Of a stretch of 64,000 nt of DNA, positions 24,795 to 34,398 are shown piece by piece. The notes beneath the pieces are model-generated. The model had not been told where the DNA came from. It did not search any database and saw only the letters and a list, made by a program, of their open reading frames with translations. Positions within the stretch are counted from its first letter, which is position 1. Every line of letters starts with the position of its first letter. A program made the position numbers and the translations under genes. This DNA comes from Shewanella baltica (lineage in GTDB: Bacteria; Pseudomonadota; Gammaproteobacteria; Enterobacterales; Shewanellaceae): positions 4,402,001 through 4,466,000 of the forward strand of contig NZ_UGYM01000002.1 of NCBI RefSeq assembly GCF_900456975.1, read 5' to 3'.

Positions 24795-25982
24795 TTAAGT
24801 ATTCGCTCGCTTAACTACTGATGCAGTTCTGTGCCCGTTCCACCAATGGATGATAAACCCAAGTAATAACCCCCAGAATGCACTACCAATACCCAGCACA
24901 CTAAAACCCGATGCGGTGACCAAAAAAGTGATCACCGCTACTTCGCGATCTTCGGTTTTAGCTAATGCGGCAGTCAGGCTATTGGCGATAGTGCCAAGCA
25001 GCGCTAATCCGGCGATGGCCAGTACTAATTCCTTCGGGAAAGCGGAAAACAGACCAACAACAGTGGCGCCGAGTAACCCAGTGATAAAGTAAAATACGCC
25101 GCCCCACACTGCCGCCCAGTAACGGGTCGCGGGATTCGGGTCAGCTTCTTTACCCATGCAAATAGCCGCTGTGATGGCGGATAAGTTAAAGGCAAAACCG
25201 CCAAAGGGCGCCAGAATTAACCCGATTAGCCCTGTGCTCGTGATCAAAGGTGAAATAGGCGGCCTGTAGCCATTACCGTGCAGCGCAGCAACGCCCGGCA
25301 TATTTTGCGAGGCCATAGTGACCACAAACAGCGGTAACGCCACGCCAATCACACTCGCCAGCGAAAACTCAGGCGTGGTCCACACCGGCATCGCCAGTTG
25401 CAACTGAACGGCATCTAACTTGAGTAAATCTAATTGAAAGCTCATGCCGATGCCCACCAGCAAGGTCAGCAAGATGATGTAGCGCGGCGCAAAAGGCTTA
25501 ACGACGACAAACACCAACAGCATGATTAATATGAGGCTCAACTGGGTTTGCATCGCCTGAAATAGCCCTAGGCCAAATTGCAGCAGAATCCCCGCCAACA
25601 TGGCTGAAGCGACTGACTGCGGCATGATGCGAATAAGTTTATCCATCCAGCCCGCCACCCCACAAAGGGTGATTAAAATCGAACTCACCAGAAACGCGCC
25701 TATGGCTTGGTTGACGCTCAATCCCGCTAGGCTGGTCACCATTAGCGCCGCGCCCGGTGTCGACCAAGCCGTTAGAATAGGATTCTTGTAGTAAAGCGAT
25801 AACCCTATGCTGGTCACGCCCATGCCCACACCTAAAGCCCACAGCCATGAACTAATCTGTGCAGATGTCGCCCCCACGGCCTCCGCCGCTTGAAAGATAA
25901 TCACAGCAGAGCTGCTATAACCCACTAATACCGCAATAAAACCCGCTGATATTTTTGACAAACTCCATGCATCTCGCCACAT
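24795..25982 (-). CDS. BenE-family benzoate/H+ symporter-like transporter
   Basis: A 395-residue membrane protein with about 11-12 hydrophobic segments, matching the BenE family (FIAVLVGYSSSAVIIFQAAEA, WSTPGAALM, GGFAFNLSAITAAICMG). Characterised members take up benzoate, but no benzoate degradation gene is nearby, so the substrate here is uncertain. Start chosen at ATG 25982 (MWRDAWSLS), which has a clear gggag site 5 bases upstream; an ATG-like start at 26003 would precede that site. It is divergent from a cupin regulator (26146) with two palindromic operators between them. Confidence 0.88.
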   Translation of the reverse strand: MWRDAWSLSKISAGFIAVLVGYSSSAVIIFQAAEAVGATSAQISSWLWALGVGMGVTSIGLSLYYKNPILTAWSTPGAALMVTSLAGLSVNQAIGAFLVSSILITLCGVAGWMDKLIRIMPQSVASAMLAGILLQFGLGLFQAMQTQLSLILIMLLVFVVVKPFAPRYIILLTLLVGIGMSFQLDLLKLDAVQLQLAMPVWTTPEFSLASVIGVALPLFVVTMASQNMPGVAALHGNGYRPPISPLITSTGLIGLILAPFGGFAFNLSAITAAICMGKEADPNPATRYWAAVWGGVFYFITGLLGATVVGLFSAFPKELVLAIAGLALLGTIANSLTAALAKTEDREVAVITFLVTASGFSVLGIGSAFWGLLLGFIIHWWNGHRTASVVKRANT

Positions 25983-26057
25983 ATTCACTCCCTTCCTCTG
26001 CAATTGATGTCGCCACCACGTTGTGCGCTATCACTTATCAAATGAACAAGATAGCCT

Positions 26058-26114
26058 TCGTGCGCTATAACGCACGATATGGACAAGATAGCATTTGTAC
26101 GTTATAACGTACAA
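26058..26114. promoter_or_regulatory. Twin palindromic operators, 37-bp direct repeat
   Basis: TTGTACGTTATAACGTACAA (26095-26114) is a perfect 20-bp palindrome. TCGTGCGCTATAACGCACGA (26058-26077) is the same kind of palindrome with one mismatched pair. Both are preceded by ACAAGATAGC, so the whole unit repeats at 37-bp spacing. They lie between the divergent transporter and regulator genes, fitting binding by the XRE-cupin regulator. Confidence 0.75.
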
Positions 26115-26145
26115 ACTAAATTTTTATAAAAATGATGGGGCCATT

Positions 26146-26721
26146 GTGCAGACGATAAACAGCTATCTCGCCACCACACTCAAAGCACTTCGTAACCAAA
26201 AAGGATGGAGTTTAGATAAAGCCGCTCAAGAGACAGGCGTCAGCAAGGCCATGATAGGACAAATCGAGCGCGGCGAATCTAGCCCAACCATTGCGACGCT
26301 GTGGAAAATTGCCAGTGGATTCAATATCTCGCTGTCGACCTTTCTCGAGCCCACGCCCCAGAGCCAAGGCGCAGTATTCCGTAAACCCGACGAATTACGC
26401 CAACAACCCGCCACCGACGGCATGTTAGTCGCCTCACTGTTTCCCTTTGAAGACCGCTTTGGTTTTGAGATGTTTGAACTCACCCTGCTGCCAAACTATG
26501 AGCGGCTTTCTGAGCCCCATGAAGCTGGCGTCACTGAGCATGTCATTGTATTAAGCGGCACGATGGAAGTGTTAGTCGATGGACAGTGGCAAACGCTCAA
26601 ACAAGGTGAAGCGGTACGATTTGCGGCCGACAAACCCCATGGCTATCGAAATCTCAACGACCAAGCCGTGGTCTTCCACGACATCATTCACTATCAACGA
26701 AGCTGTGAATCTAGCTTGTAG
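26146..26721 (+). CDS. XRE-family regulator with cupin domain
   Basis: A 191-residue regulator. Residues about 5-62 form an Xre-type helix-turn-helix (LRNQKGWSLDKAAQETGVSKAMIGQIERGESSPTIATLWKIA), and about 110-190 a cupin sensor (EHVIVLSGTMEVLVDGQWQTLKQGEAVRFAADKPHGYRN). This class senses small molecules and controls an adjacent transporter. GTG 26146 is chosen because the protein then starts just before the HTH, an atgatgggg site precedes it, and the upstream in-frame start at 26095 lies inside the operator palindrome. It probably controls itself and the divergent BenE-like gene. Confidence 0.88.
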   Translation: MQTINSYLATTLKALRNQKGWSLDKAAQETGVSKAMIGQIERGESSPTIATLWKIASGFNISLSTFLEPTPQSQGAVFRKPDELRQQPATDGMLVASLFPFEDRFGFEMFELTLLPNYERLSEPHEAGVTEHVIVLSGTMEVLVDGQWQTLKQGEAVRFAADKPHGYRNLNDQAVVFHDIIHYQRSCESSL

Positions 26722-26866
26722 CAGCTTATCTAACGCCAGTAATGCCGAGTTCGGGCTCTTGCACGGCCAAAGACCAAACCCTTCACTATGATAATTTGCA
26801 ACGCTTGCACTCGCCAATTCATTAGAATAAACTTATTGAAAATTTTCTAATGGTAGGAGCAATGCT

Positions 26867-27190
26867 ATGTTTCAATCTTTACTGGCTAAGTTATCCGGCA
26901 GTCAATCGGGCGAAAAGTGTTGGCAATTGATTGAGCAAGGCGCACGGGTGATTGATGTGCGTTCACCGGAGGAATTTGCCTCCGGTCATTTGCCCCAAGC
27001 CATTAATGTGCCATTGCCAACACTCGACCAGTGGTTGCATCAAGTCGACAATAAACAACATCCCTTCGTGCTCTACTGTGGCGCGGGTATTCGAGCGCAA
27101 AAAGGCTGCGATATCCTCAAGGCCAATGGTTTTGGCTGCGTGGTGAATGGTGGCTCACTTAAAGATTTAGTCTGCTGCCAACCGAGCTAA
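26867..27190 (+). CDS. Rhodanese-like sulfurtransferase
   Basis: A 107-residue single rhodanese domain. VIDVRSPEEFASGHLPQAINVPL is the family signature and the catalytic Cys sits in LYCGAGIRAQ. Such enzymes (PspE/GlpE-like) move sulfane sulfur, but there is no signal peptide, so it is cytoplasmic. ATG 26867 with a taggagcaatgct site. It stands alone, with no clear functional partner nearby. Confidence 0.9.
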   Translation: MFQSLLAKLSGSQSGEKCWQLIEQGARVIDVRSPEEFASGHLPQAINVPLPTLDQWLHQVDNKQHPFVLYCGAGIRAQKGCDILKANGFGCVVNGGSLKDLVCCQPS

Positions 27191-27265
27191 TTTAAGCCTT
27201 GGTTGTTCGGCGCCAATCTTACCAATCTGTATGTTGTGATGGTTTAGATATCTGCGAGGTGATGT

Positions 27266-27451
27266 ATGCATAAAACGAATCATGCCAAAGCGTTACAGCT
27301 TGAAACCGCACAGGTTAACCCTGCTGAAAAGCCGCATGAAACTGAACGCCCTGCACGCTTTAGCATCAGTCGTAATCGCGACCAAGCCAGCACTAAGGTG
27401 CGTTATGTTGAGACTAGCGCCCTTGCTAAAGGCTGCAGCCTTTGCGAATAA
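27266..27451 (+). CDS. Small hypothetical protein
   Basis: A possible 61-residue hydrophilic protein ending in a CSLCE cysteine pair (CxxC). It has a good ribosome binding site (gaggtgatgt) before ATG 27266 and a terminator shortly after. I do not recognise the family. A second overlapping frame (27282-27500) is also open, with no better site, so the coding call depends mainly on the ribosome binding site. Confidence 0.45.
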   Translation: MHKTNHAKALQLETAQVNPAEKPHETERPARFSISRNRDQASTKVRYVETSALAKGCSLCE

Positions 27452-27534
27452 ACGGCTAAGTCTGCGACTTAAACCTAGTAGCTCAAACCTAACCACTTAA
27501 GCCAAGCGTGCTTAGCTTAAATGAACATACAAAA

Positions 27535-27567
27535 ATGCCAGCCTATTAAAGGCTGGCATTATTTATT
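27535..27567. terminator. Bidirectional terminator
   Basis: Stem ATGCCAGCC / GGCTGGCAT with loop TATTAAA, followed by TATTTATT on the plus strand and A-rich sequence before it. It lies between the small plus-strand gene and the convergent azoreductase gene. Confidence 0.8.
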
Positions 27568-27604
27568 CAGCTAAATCAAATGACTCAGCTAATCAATGGG
27601 CCAA

Positions 27605-28237
<633 letters not shown>

Positions 28238-28360
28238 GATGGAATATCTCAACTCTATGACGCTAGTGTATTCGCCCATAAAAAAGAAATAAAGTGGATA
28301 AAATTTGAGATTCACTTCGATTTTTTAGAAAGGTTATAGGTTGTTGCGACGCGCTATAAA

Positions 28361-28819
28361 TTAACTCGCTTTCGGCGCACTGACATACAGACCTTCGAAT
28401 ACCGCACAAAGCTTAGCATCACAATACAATTGCACTGCTAACTTCACTTTCACTCTGCGACCTCTTTGCAACGGACTAAGATCCACAGTTGGCCATTGCA
28501 CTGTTACCACAGGATCACAAGTCACTGGAGCGAGATAACGAATATGGGCATCGGCGAGCACAATGTCACCCGCAACGCCTGCTAACTGCTGGTTCAGCCA
28601 CACAGCGCCCCAGCCAGTTAAGGTCATCAAGGTATAAATGCTGCCGGCAAACATGGTCTGATGCAGATTAATATTAGGCGCTATCGGCGCTGTGACTCGA
28701 AACTCACCCTCGCTGTAATCGAGTGGCGCAATCTGCATAAACTCGCTAACAGGAATAGTACTGTGCCACGTCTGGCGTAATTGAATGAGTAGTTGAGTAA
28801 GTAATTCATCCATGTGCAT
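28361..28819 (-). CDS. Putative hotdog thioesterase (YiiD C-terminal-like)
   Basis: A 152-residue protein matching the thioesterase domain seen at the C-terminus of YiiD-type proteins: MFAGSIYTLMTLTGWGAVWL in the hotdog helix, then ADAHIRYLAPVTCDPVV and GRRVKVKLAVQLY. It likely cleaves an acyl-CoA or acyl-ACP thioester; the substrate is unknown. ATG 28819 (MHMDELL) or ATG 28813. It lies upstream of azoR on the same strand with a 160-base gap, and downstream of dtd in the same direction. Confidence 0.8.
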   Translation of the reverse strand: MHMDELLTQLLIQLRQTWHSTIPVSEFMQIAPLDYSEGEFRVTAPIAPNINLHQTMFAGSIYTLMTLTGWGAVWLNQQLAGVAGDIVLADAHIRYLAPVTCDPVVTVQWPTVDLSPLQRGRRVKVKLAVQLYCDAKLCAVFEGLYVSAPKAS

Positions 28820-28893
28820 TTACCTTGATACAACCCTCTTCACAGCTAACACCGAATAAGTTAAACACTCTATCCCCCAGAAAAACCACGCGA

Positions 28894-28968
28894 TGACTAA
28901 TTTAATAGCTAATGTAATAGCTAACGTAATTGCTAACACAATAACTAACGCAATCACTCGCGCGATAA
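28894..28968. repeat. Imperfect 12-bp tandem repeat downstream of dtd
   Basis: The unit TAATAGCTAACG and variants (TAATTGCTAACA, AATAACTAACGC) repeats about five to six times between the dtd stop and the thioesterase gene. It is non-coding as far as I can see. Copy number could vary by slippage. Confidence 0.6.
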
Positions 28969-28972
28969 GAAG

Positions 28973-29410
28973 CTACACCTGCAGATTAAAAGTCACAGGG
29001 CCATCATTGACTAAGGACACTTGCATATCGGCGCCGAATTGTCCGGTTTCTGTGGTCACGCCCTTAGCGCGGCAAAATGCGACAAACTCTTCATACAGTG
29101 CCAAGGCTTGATCCGGCGTACCTGCGCCCGAAAAACTCGGCCTCAAGCCACGGCCCGTATCGGCGGCCAAGGTAAATTGCGACACCACTAACAAAGAGCC
29201 ACCGACTTGCTCTAGGTTGAGATTCATCTTGCCATTCTCATCGGAAAACACGCGATAACTCATCACTTTAGTTGCCAGTTTTTCCATCTTCTCGCGGGTA
29301 TCTTCCTGCTCGACGCCCAGCAGAACCAACAGGCCCTTATCGATTGCGCCTATGGTTTGATTATCGACAACCACACTGGCGCGGCTCACTCTTTGAATTA
29401 ACGCAATCAC
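28973..29410 (-). CDS. dtd: D-aminoacyl-tRNA deacylase
   Basis: A 145-residue protein, the normal Dtd length. It removes D-amino acids wrongly attached to tRNA. The start [17 protein letters not shown], the catalytic SQFTL motif ([11 protein letters not shown]) and the C-terminal [11 protein letters not shown] (GPVT motif) are all present. ATG 29410. It is followed upstream on the minus strand by a lipoprotein gene only 17 bases away, so the genes 30995 to 28973 probably form an operon. Confidence 0.97.
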   Translation of the reverse strand: MIALIQRVSRASVVVDNQTIGAIDKGLLVLLGVEQEDTREKMEKLATKVMSYRVFSDENGKMNLNLEQVGGSLLVVSQFTLAADTGRGLRPSFSGAGTPDQALALYEEFVAFCRAKGVTTETGQFGADMQVSLVNDGPVTFNLQV

Positions 29411-29427
29411 AACTTTTCCTTTTTAGA

Positions 29428-30033
29428 TTAAGGCTTAACGGGAACCATTTGCTGCATGAGCGGGATAGGACGAATATATTGGTCGATACCATCGGGCAAG
29501 GATTGCGCGACTTGTGCCAAACCGCCATTGGTCCACAGCATAAAACGACGTAACTCTTCGATTTCAACACGGTCGGCAAAGGTGACTGTGCCTTGTATTT
29601 GGATCACAGCGCCTTGGTCCAGCAACACGAACTTGGCAAAATTAAGCTTCTGATTCAAAGTGCCAATCACCACAGGCAGCTCTTGGCTAGCCTGTAATTG
29701 CGGATGCACGGCATAGAAACGATTCATTAAAATACGGTCAATGCCCGCAGAATTAATACTCGGCTCAAGCAAAAACTGGTTATCGCCAAACTGCACCGCG
29801 ACTTTAGTTGGCGCAACTTTGGTGGCCAAGTAGTTCGCGTTAATCAACGCTTGATACAAGCGCTCAGCGGCAGCGTCATTGGTCAATCCACCCAGTTCAA
29901 CGACTTTGGGCGCGACGGGCGCACTCACGTTCTCCTGAGCCACCACTGGGTCAATCGCGCTGGTTTGCGAGGGCGCCGTGGCGGCACAGGCAGTTAATCC
30001 GAGTAAACTGGCACTGATGAGCAATGTTTTCAT
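29428..30033 (-). CDS. Hypothetical lipoprotein
   Basis: A 201-residue protein starting at ATG 30033 (MKTLLISASLLGLTAC), with lipobox LTAC. The mature part has no motif I recognise. The start is supported by a caaaggg site and by ATGA overlap with the stop of the upstream peptidase gene; a longer in-frame start at 30063 would bury the signal peptide. Operon with the peptidase and dtd. Confidence 0.75.
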   Translation of the reverse strand: MKTLLISASLLGLTACAATAPSQTSAIDPVVAQENVSAPVAPKVVELGGLTNDAAAERLYQALINANYLATKVAPTKVAVQFGDNQFLLEPSINSAGIDRILMNRFYAVHPQLQASQELPVVIGTLNQKLNFAKFVLLDQGAVIQIQGTVTFADRVEIEELRRFMLWTNGGLAQVAQSLPDGIDQYIRPIPLMQQMVPVKP

Positions 30034-30995
30034 TGTATTTCCCTTTGATGTATCCACGACCACATAGCATGGATTTCTGCTGTGACCGCCAAAAACAACG
30101 GCTCGCTATTGAGCATATGTCCGCCGTCGGCAACAGATTGAATCGTAATAGCATGCTCTAACCCAGCCAAAAAATCGCGCAATAACGCCGCTGGGCAAAT
30201 CGCATCCTGCATTCCTTGCAATAGCACACTACGCGCCTTCACTCTAGACGTCACGCGCTGCAACACACTCATGGCATTGAAGTAAGCATGCCGAGCAAAG
30301 TGCAATTCGATATCCGCTAACGCTAATACTGGGTCGGGTAACTGTCTTGGCAACACCAATCTCGCCCCCGCGAGCTTTAGCTCCCACTGAACCCAACGCC
30401 GCGCAAAATGGTGCCGCAGGTTTTCATCGGCCGATGCCAAACCTTGATGGTATGAATCCAGCAGTTCAGCCAGCGATGGCGCAACGGGCGTATTACCACT
30501 GAAGAGTCGATAAGCCGCAGGTTGTAATTTTGCCGCGCCATCAGCGCCATAGAGCCAATCTATGCCTTCTTTAGACGGAATAAATAACGCCCACAGCACT
30601 TGCGCTATCACCCGTTCGGGGAATAATCCGCTGTAAATTAAGCCTAATGTGGCCCCAAAGGAGCCACCCGCTAAACACCAGCGCTCAATACCTAACGCAA
30701 GGCGAATCGCCTCCATATCGCAGATCAAACCATTAAGATGATTATGGGCTAAATCGCCAAAGGGCAAGGATTGTCCAGAACCTCGTTGATCTAACAGCAA
30801 AATCCAATATTGTTCGCCATTAAATAAAGCTAAATCACCGATATCACAACCCGCTCCCGGACCACCGTGCAAATACAACAGCGGGATACCTTGAGGATTA
30901 CCGTATTGCGCCAGATGTAATTGCTGACCATTGCCAACGCTAAACCAGTCGCGGCGGATAAAAGGGGGAAAGGATTCGGGCACTGATTCAGGCAT
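30030..30995 (-). CDS. Prolyl aminopeptidase-like alpha/beta hydrolase
   Basis: A 321-residue alpha/beta hydrolase of the proline iminopeptidase (Pip, S33) family. The oxyanion motif HGGPGAGC, the DQRGSGQS motif and the nucleophile elbow GGSFGATL (Ser) are all clear; the final His is in ADGGHML. It should remove N-terminal proline from peptides in the cytoplasm. ATG 30995. The stop overlaps the start of the lipoprotein gene. Confidence 0.9.
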   Translation of the reverse strand: MPESVPESFPPFIRRDWFSVGNGQQLHLAQYGNPQGIPLLYLHGGPGAGCDIGDLALFNGEQYWILLLDQRGSGQSLPFGDLAHNHLNGLICDMEAIRLALGIERWCLAGGSFGATLGLIYSGLFPERVIAQVLWALFIPSKEGIDWLYGADGAAKLQPAAYRLFSGNTPVAPSLAELLDSYHQGLASADENLRHHFARRWVQWELKLAGARLVLPRQLPDPVLALADIELHFARHAYFNAMSVLQRVTSRVKARSVLLQGMQDAICPAALLRDFLAGLEHAITIQSVADGGHMLNSEPLFLAVTAEIHAMWSWIHQREIQ

Positions 30996-31031
30996 TAAGT
31001 GTTATCGCCATTACTTAACCGTTTAGGGATG

Positions 31032-32003
31032 TCATTCCGATTTCGCCACGGCCTTGAGTGCCGTCACCTCTGCCGACGTTAATACTGACGACGAATCACC
31101 TTGGCTGGCATCTGCTAATGGCTTGGCATTCAGGGCCGTTTCGTCATCTGAGCTCGATTCATAATCTAAATATTCTGGCATAGCCGCGGTAATTTCCGCG
31201 CCGAGCAACACTATCATCCACGATAAATACACCCAGACAAACACTATGGGAATCGTCGCGAGCGCGCCGTAGATGGCTTCATAACTTGGAAACTGAGTCA
31301 CGTACAAGGCAAAGCCTTTTTTACCTAACTCAAATAAGAGCGCGGCCACAATCGCCCCCAATAACGCATGTAAAAACTTCACCTTCTGATTCGGCACCAC
31401 CATGTATAACAGCAGGAATGCGGCAACCGAAAACAACATGGGCAAGCGCGCAATAAAAATAGGCAACATGCCCGATAAAGCTTCAGCTTCAAACACCTTC
31501 AGTGAAATCACATAGGAGGATGCGACCAAACTCGCCCCGACCAATACCGGCCCTAACGTCAGCACCATCCAATACATTGAAAATGCGACCACCACGGAAC
31601 GCTTCTCTTTAGTGCGCCAAATGTTATTCAGTGATTTGTCGATGGCGGAAATCAGCATAATGGCAACCACCACTAAGGCCGCGATCCCGACGGCTGTCCC
31701 CTTAGACGCATTGCCCACAAATTCATTGATATACACTTGCACTGTGTCGCCAGCAGCGGGTAAAAAGTTTTCGTAAACAAAGCCTTCTATCTGCCCACGA
31801 ATGCCTTTAAACACCGGAAAAGCCGACAGCATAGACATAGTCACTGCCACCATAGGCACGAGTGACAATAGCGTGACATAGGCCAAATGTCCGGCGCGGA
31901 TATTGATCTGATCTTCCACTAAACGCCGCCTTAAATGCAGCAGGAAGTGCCAGATCCCGAGGAATAAGACGCGAATTTGTGCCAGTTCTATCTTCTTAGT
32001 CAC
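31032..32003 (-). CDS. YihY/BrkB-family inner membrane protein
   Basis: A 323-residue protein with about six hydrophobic segments and the YihY/UPF0761 core: [21 protein letters not shown] near the start and [20 protein letters not shown] near the end. The C-terminal tail is acidic and Ser-rich. The family was once called ribonuclease BN by error; the actual function is unknown. ATG 32003; it is 36 bases upstream of the peptidase gene and may head the operon. Confidence 0.92.
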   Translation of the reverse strand: MTKKIELAQIRVLFLGIWHFLLHLRRRLVEDQINIRAGHLAYVTLLSLVPMVAVTMSMLSAFPVFKGIRGQIEGFVYENFLPAAGDTVQVYINEFVGNASKGTAVGIAALVVVAIMLISAIDKSLNNIWRTKEKRSVVVAFSMYWMVLTLGPVLVGASLVASSYVISLKVFEAEALSGMLPIFIARLPMLFSVAAFLLLYMVVPNQKVKFLHALLGAIVAALLFELGKKGFALYVTQFPSYEAIYGALATIPIVFVWVYLSWMIVLLGAEITAAMPEYLDYESSSDDETALNAKPLADASQGDSSSVLTSAEVTALKAVAKSE

Positions 32004-32084
32004 GGGTTTCTCTTGATTCTGTTGGTATAGACTCGTTATCTTCGTACAATAAACACTTAATTTACAAGTCTAAGGAGTGAATTG

Positions 32085-32306
32085 ATGTCTCAACAAGGAT
32101 CTGCGGGTAACGTTATTTCCGCTATTGCTAGCCTATTTTTCCCTGGGTTAGGCCAACTATTACAAGGCCGCATTATGGCCGCACTGTTATTTTTCATTAT
32201 CACAGTGGTGGGTTATGCACTCTGGTGGCTAATTGTGCCCGCGGTAATAGGTGCTATCTTTCATCTGTGGAGCATTATCGATGCGGCTCGATTTAAGGCC
32301 GATTAA
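32085..32306 (+). CDS. Small TM2-like membrane protein
   Basis: A 73-residue protein with two membrane segments and the SLFFPGLGQLLQGR turn found in TM2/DUF5683-like small proteins. ATG 32085 is supported by a taaggag site 8 bases upstream; the TTG three bases earlier is unlikely. Function unknown. It is followed 29 bases later by a lipoprotein gene on the same strand. Confidence 0.7.
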   Translation: MSQQGSAGNVISAIASLFFPGLGQLLQGRIMAALLFFIITVVGYALWWLIVPAVIGAIFHLWSIIDAARFKAD

Positions 32307-32335
32307 TTTCAATTCACTCAGTGACGGAATACCCA

Positions 32336-32989
32336 ATGAAAAGACTGATAACTTCAGGCCTGATTGCCGCAAGCCTCCTGCTCAGTGGTTGCCAAAGTGC
32401 CTATTATGGCGCGATGGAAAAGGTCGGTTACCATAAACGCGATATTATGGTCGACAGAGTTAAAGACGCGAAAGAATCCCAAGAGGACGCCCAAAAAGAG
32501 TTCAGCTCGGCCCTCGAAGAGATGCAAGCCCTGCTCAATCACGATGGCGGCAACCTAGAAAAAGCCTATAACAAGGCTAAGGATGAATACGAATCGGCCC
32601 AAAGCGCCGCAGATAACGTCAGCAACCGCATCAAGAAAGTTGAAGATGTGGCCGAAGCGTTATTCGATGAGTGGCAAGGTGAAATTGGCGAGATCAGCAA
32701 AGCCAGCCTGCGCCGTAACAGTGAAGCTAAGCTCAAAGAAACCCGCCGCGCCTACGAACAATTGATCAAAAGCATGCACCGCGCCGAATCAAAAATGCCA
32801 CCTATCCTTACCGCCATGAAAGACAACATGCTGTATCTCAAGCATAACTTGAACGCCCAAGCCATTGGTGCGATCAAAGGCGAATTTGCCAGCCTGCAAA
32901 CCGATATTTCGGGCCTGATTAAAGAGATGAACAAATCGATTAACGAGTCGAACAAATTTATCGAGTCACTCGAAAAATCAAAAAGTTAG
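32336..32989 (+). CDS. DUF2959 lipoprotein, coiled coil
   Basis: A 217-residue lipoprotein (MKRLITSGLIAASLLLSGCQ, lipobox LSGC) whose mature part is almost wholly helical and charged, with strong coiled-coil character. YYGAMEKVGYHKRDIMVDRV is the DUF2959 signature. Function unknown; an envelope structural role is likely from its make-up. ATG 32336 begins the signal peptide directly; the GTG at 32321 would add five residues. Confidence 0.85.
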   Translation: MKRLITSGLIAASLLLSGCQSAYYGAMEKVGYHKRDIMVDRVKDAKESQEDAQKEFSSALEEMQALLNHDGGNLEKAYNKAKDEYESAQSAADNVSNRIKKVEDVAEALFDEWQGEIGEISKASLRRNSEAKLKETRRAYEQLIKSMHRAESKMPPILTAMKDNMLYLKHNLNAQAIGAIKGEFASLQTDISGLIKEMNKSINESNKFIESLEKSKS

Positions 32990-33017
32990 CTTGAATACAA
33001 TTGACTCATTCGAGGCG

Positions 33018-33060
33018 CAAGCTGTTAGTTTCAATTAAAGAAAATAGAACTAACAGCTTG
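33018..33060. terminator. Long hairpin after DUF2959 gene
   Basis: CAAGCTGTTAGTT (33018-33030) pairs perfectly with AACTAACAGCTTG (33048-33060) across a 17-base A/T-rich loop. There is no T run after it, so it may be an mRNA-stabilising hairpin or a binding site rather than a classic terminator. Confidence 0.45.
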
Positions 33061-33219
33061 GGCTAACTCATCGCCGCTTAATATGAGTCATTGTTAGTGA
33101 GTTGCTGACATGGCACATCACACTAAGTGATTGACCATTCATCAAATTATCCCGCAGGAAAAATCTACCGCGAGTTGTACACACGATCCAAGCGACAGGC
33201 CGGATTCAAATTATCCGTC

Positions 33220-34380
33220 TTAGATCGCTAATGCTTGTTCAAGATCGGCAATTAAATCTTGAGGATCTTCAACGCCAATACTCAGTCTGATAAGGTTATC
33301 GTTCACCCCAGAAGCTAGCCTGCTCGCGACATCCATTGCCGCATGAGTAGTACTTGCTGGGTGGCAAGCTAAGCTTTCTAGATCGCCTAAACTGACCGCT
33401 TGAGTAAATAGGTTTAAATTATCTAAAAACTGCGCCGCTCGGCTAAACCCGCCTTCAAGCTCAATACTCACCATACCGCCAAAGGCATTTATCGTTTCAC
33501 TCAAAACTTGATGCCCTGGATCCTGTGAAAGCCCTGGATAATAGACTTTTTCGACGCTCGGATGTGATGCTAAAAAAGCAGCGACTTTAGCGGCTCCCGC
33601 AAGATGGGCATCCATTCGCAACGCTAAAGTACGTAAACCGCGCTGCAGTAAATAGGCTTCCTGTGGCCCAATAGCAGCCCCAATATGCTTAAGTGCTAAG
33701 GTGCGAATTGGCTGCATTAATGCTTTACGGCCCGCGACTACACCCGCGATTAAATCACCATGCCCACTTAAATATTTAGTGGCACTGTGCATCACGATAT
33801 CTATGCCATGTTCCAGCGGTTTGAATAAATACGGCGTTAAAAACGTATTATCACAAATGGTGATTGCCCCAACCCGCTCAGCGGCGAGCTTTACCTTACG
33901 ATAATCACTGACTTTTAAGGTCGGATTGGTAATAGGCTCAAATAAGATAATTTTTGTCTCGGGGCTTATCTCAGACAATAAGTGGTCATCATCTTGATAA
34001 CGGCGCACTGTAATGCCCGCGCGGGTCAGCGTTTGTATTAGAAATGCCGCAGTACCACCATATACAGGATCGATAAATGCGATTTCATCACCTTGACTGG
34101 CCAAGGCATAGAAAATACTGCTGATTGCCGCCATACCACTCGCAACCACAAGCGCGTCATCAGCCCCCTCTAGCTGGGCCAATTGGTGTTCGAGTGCCTG
34201 TACAGTGGGGTTCGCCATACGACTGTAGATAAACCCCGGCTGTTCACCGGCAAAACGCGCTCGACCATCTTCGGCACTGCCATAGGCAAAAGTGCTACTT
34301 TGATAGATAGGTGTCGTGAGCGCACCCGTTGAGTTTTCAGCGGTATGATGGGTGTGAAGTAATTTGGTTTTAAACTGCAT
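33220..34380 (-). CDS. Methionine gamma-lyase / Cys-Met metabolism PLP enzyme
   Basis: A 386-residue PLP enzyme of the Cys/Met metabolism class. The cofactor Lys is in MHSATKYLSGHGD; PIYQSSTFAYGS, YSRMANPTVQALE and VVASGMAAISS are the family motifs. Methionine gamma-lyase or a cystathionine lyase/synthase are the likely activities; the sequence alone does not separate them. ATG 34380 (MQFKTKLLH) has an aggatctatt site. It lies 18 bases downstream of a 2OG-Fe(II) oxygenase gene, forming a two-gene operon that may be linked to methionine. Confidence 0.85.
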   Translation of the reverse strand: MQFKTKLLHTHHTAENSTGALTTPIYQSSTFAYGSAEDGRARFAGEQPGFIYSRMANPTVQALEHQLAQLEGADDALVVASGMAAISSIFYALASQGDEIAFIDPVYGGTAAFLIQTLTRAGITVRRYQDDDHLLSEISPETKIILFEPITNPTLKVSDYRKVKLAAERVGAITICDNTFLTPYLFKPLEHGIDIVMHSATKYLSGHGDLIAGVVAGRKALMQPIRTLALKHIGAAIGPQEAYLLQRGLRTLALRMDAHLAGAAKVAAFLASHPSVEKVYYPGLSQDPGHQVLSETINAFGGMVSIELEGGFSRAAQFLDNLNLFTQAVSLGDLESLACHPASTTHAAMDVASRLASGVNDNLIRLSIGVEDPQDLIADLEQALAI

Positions 34381-34398
34381 AATAGATCCTAATAACAA

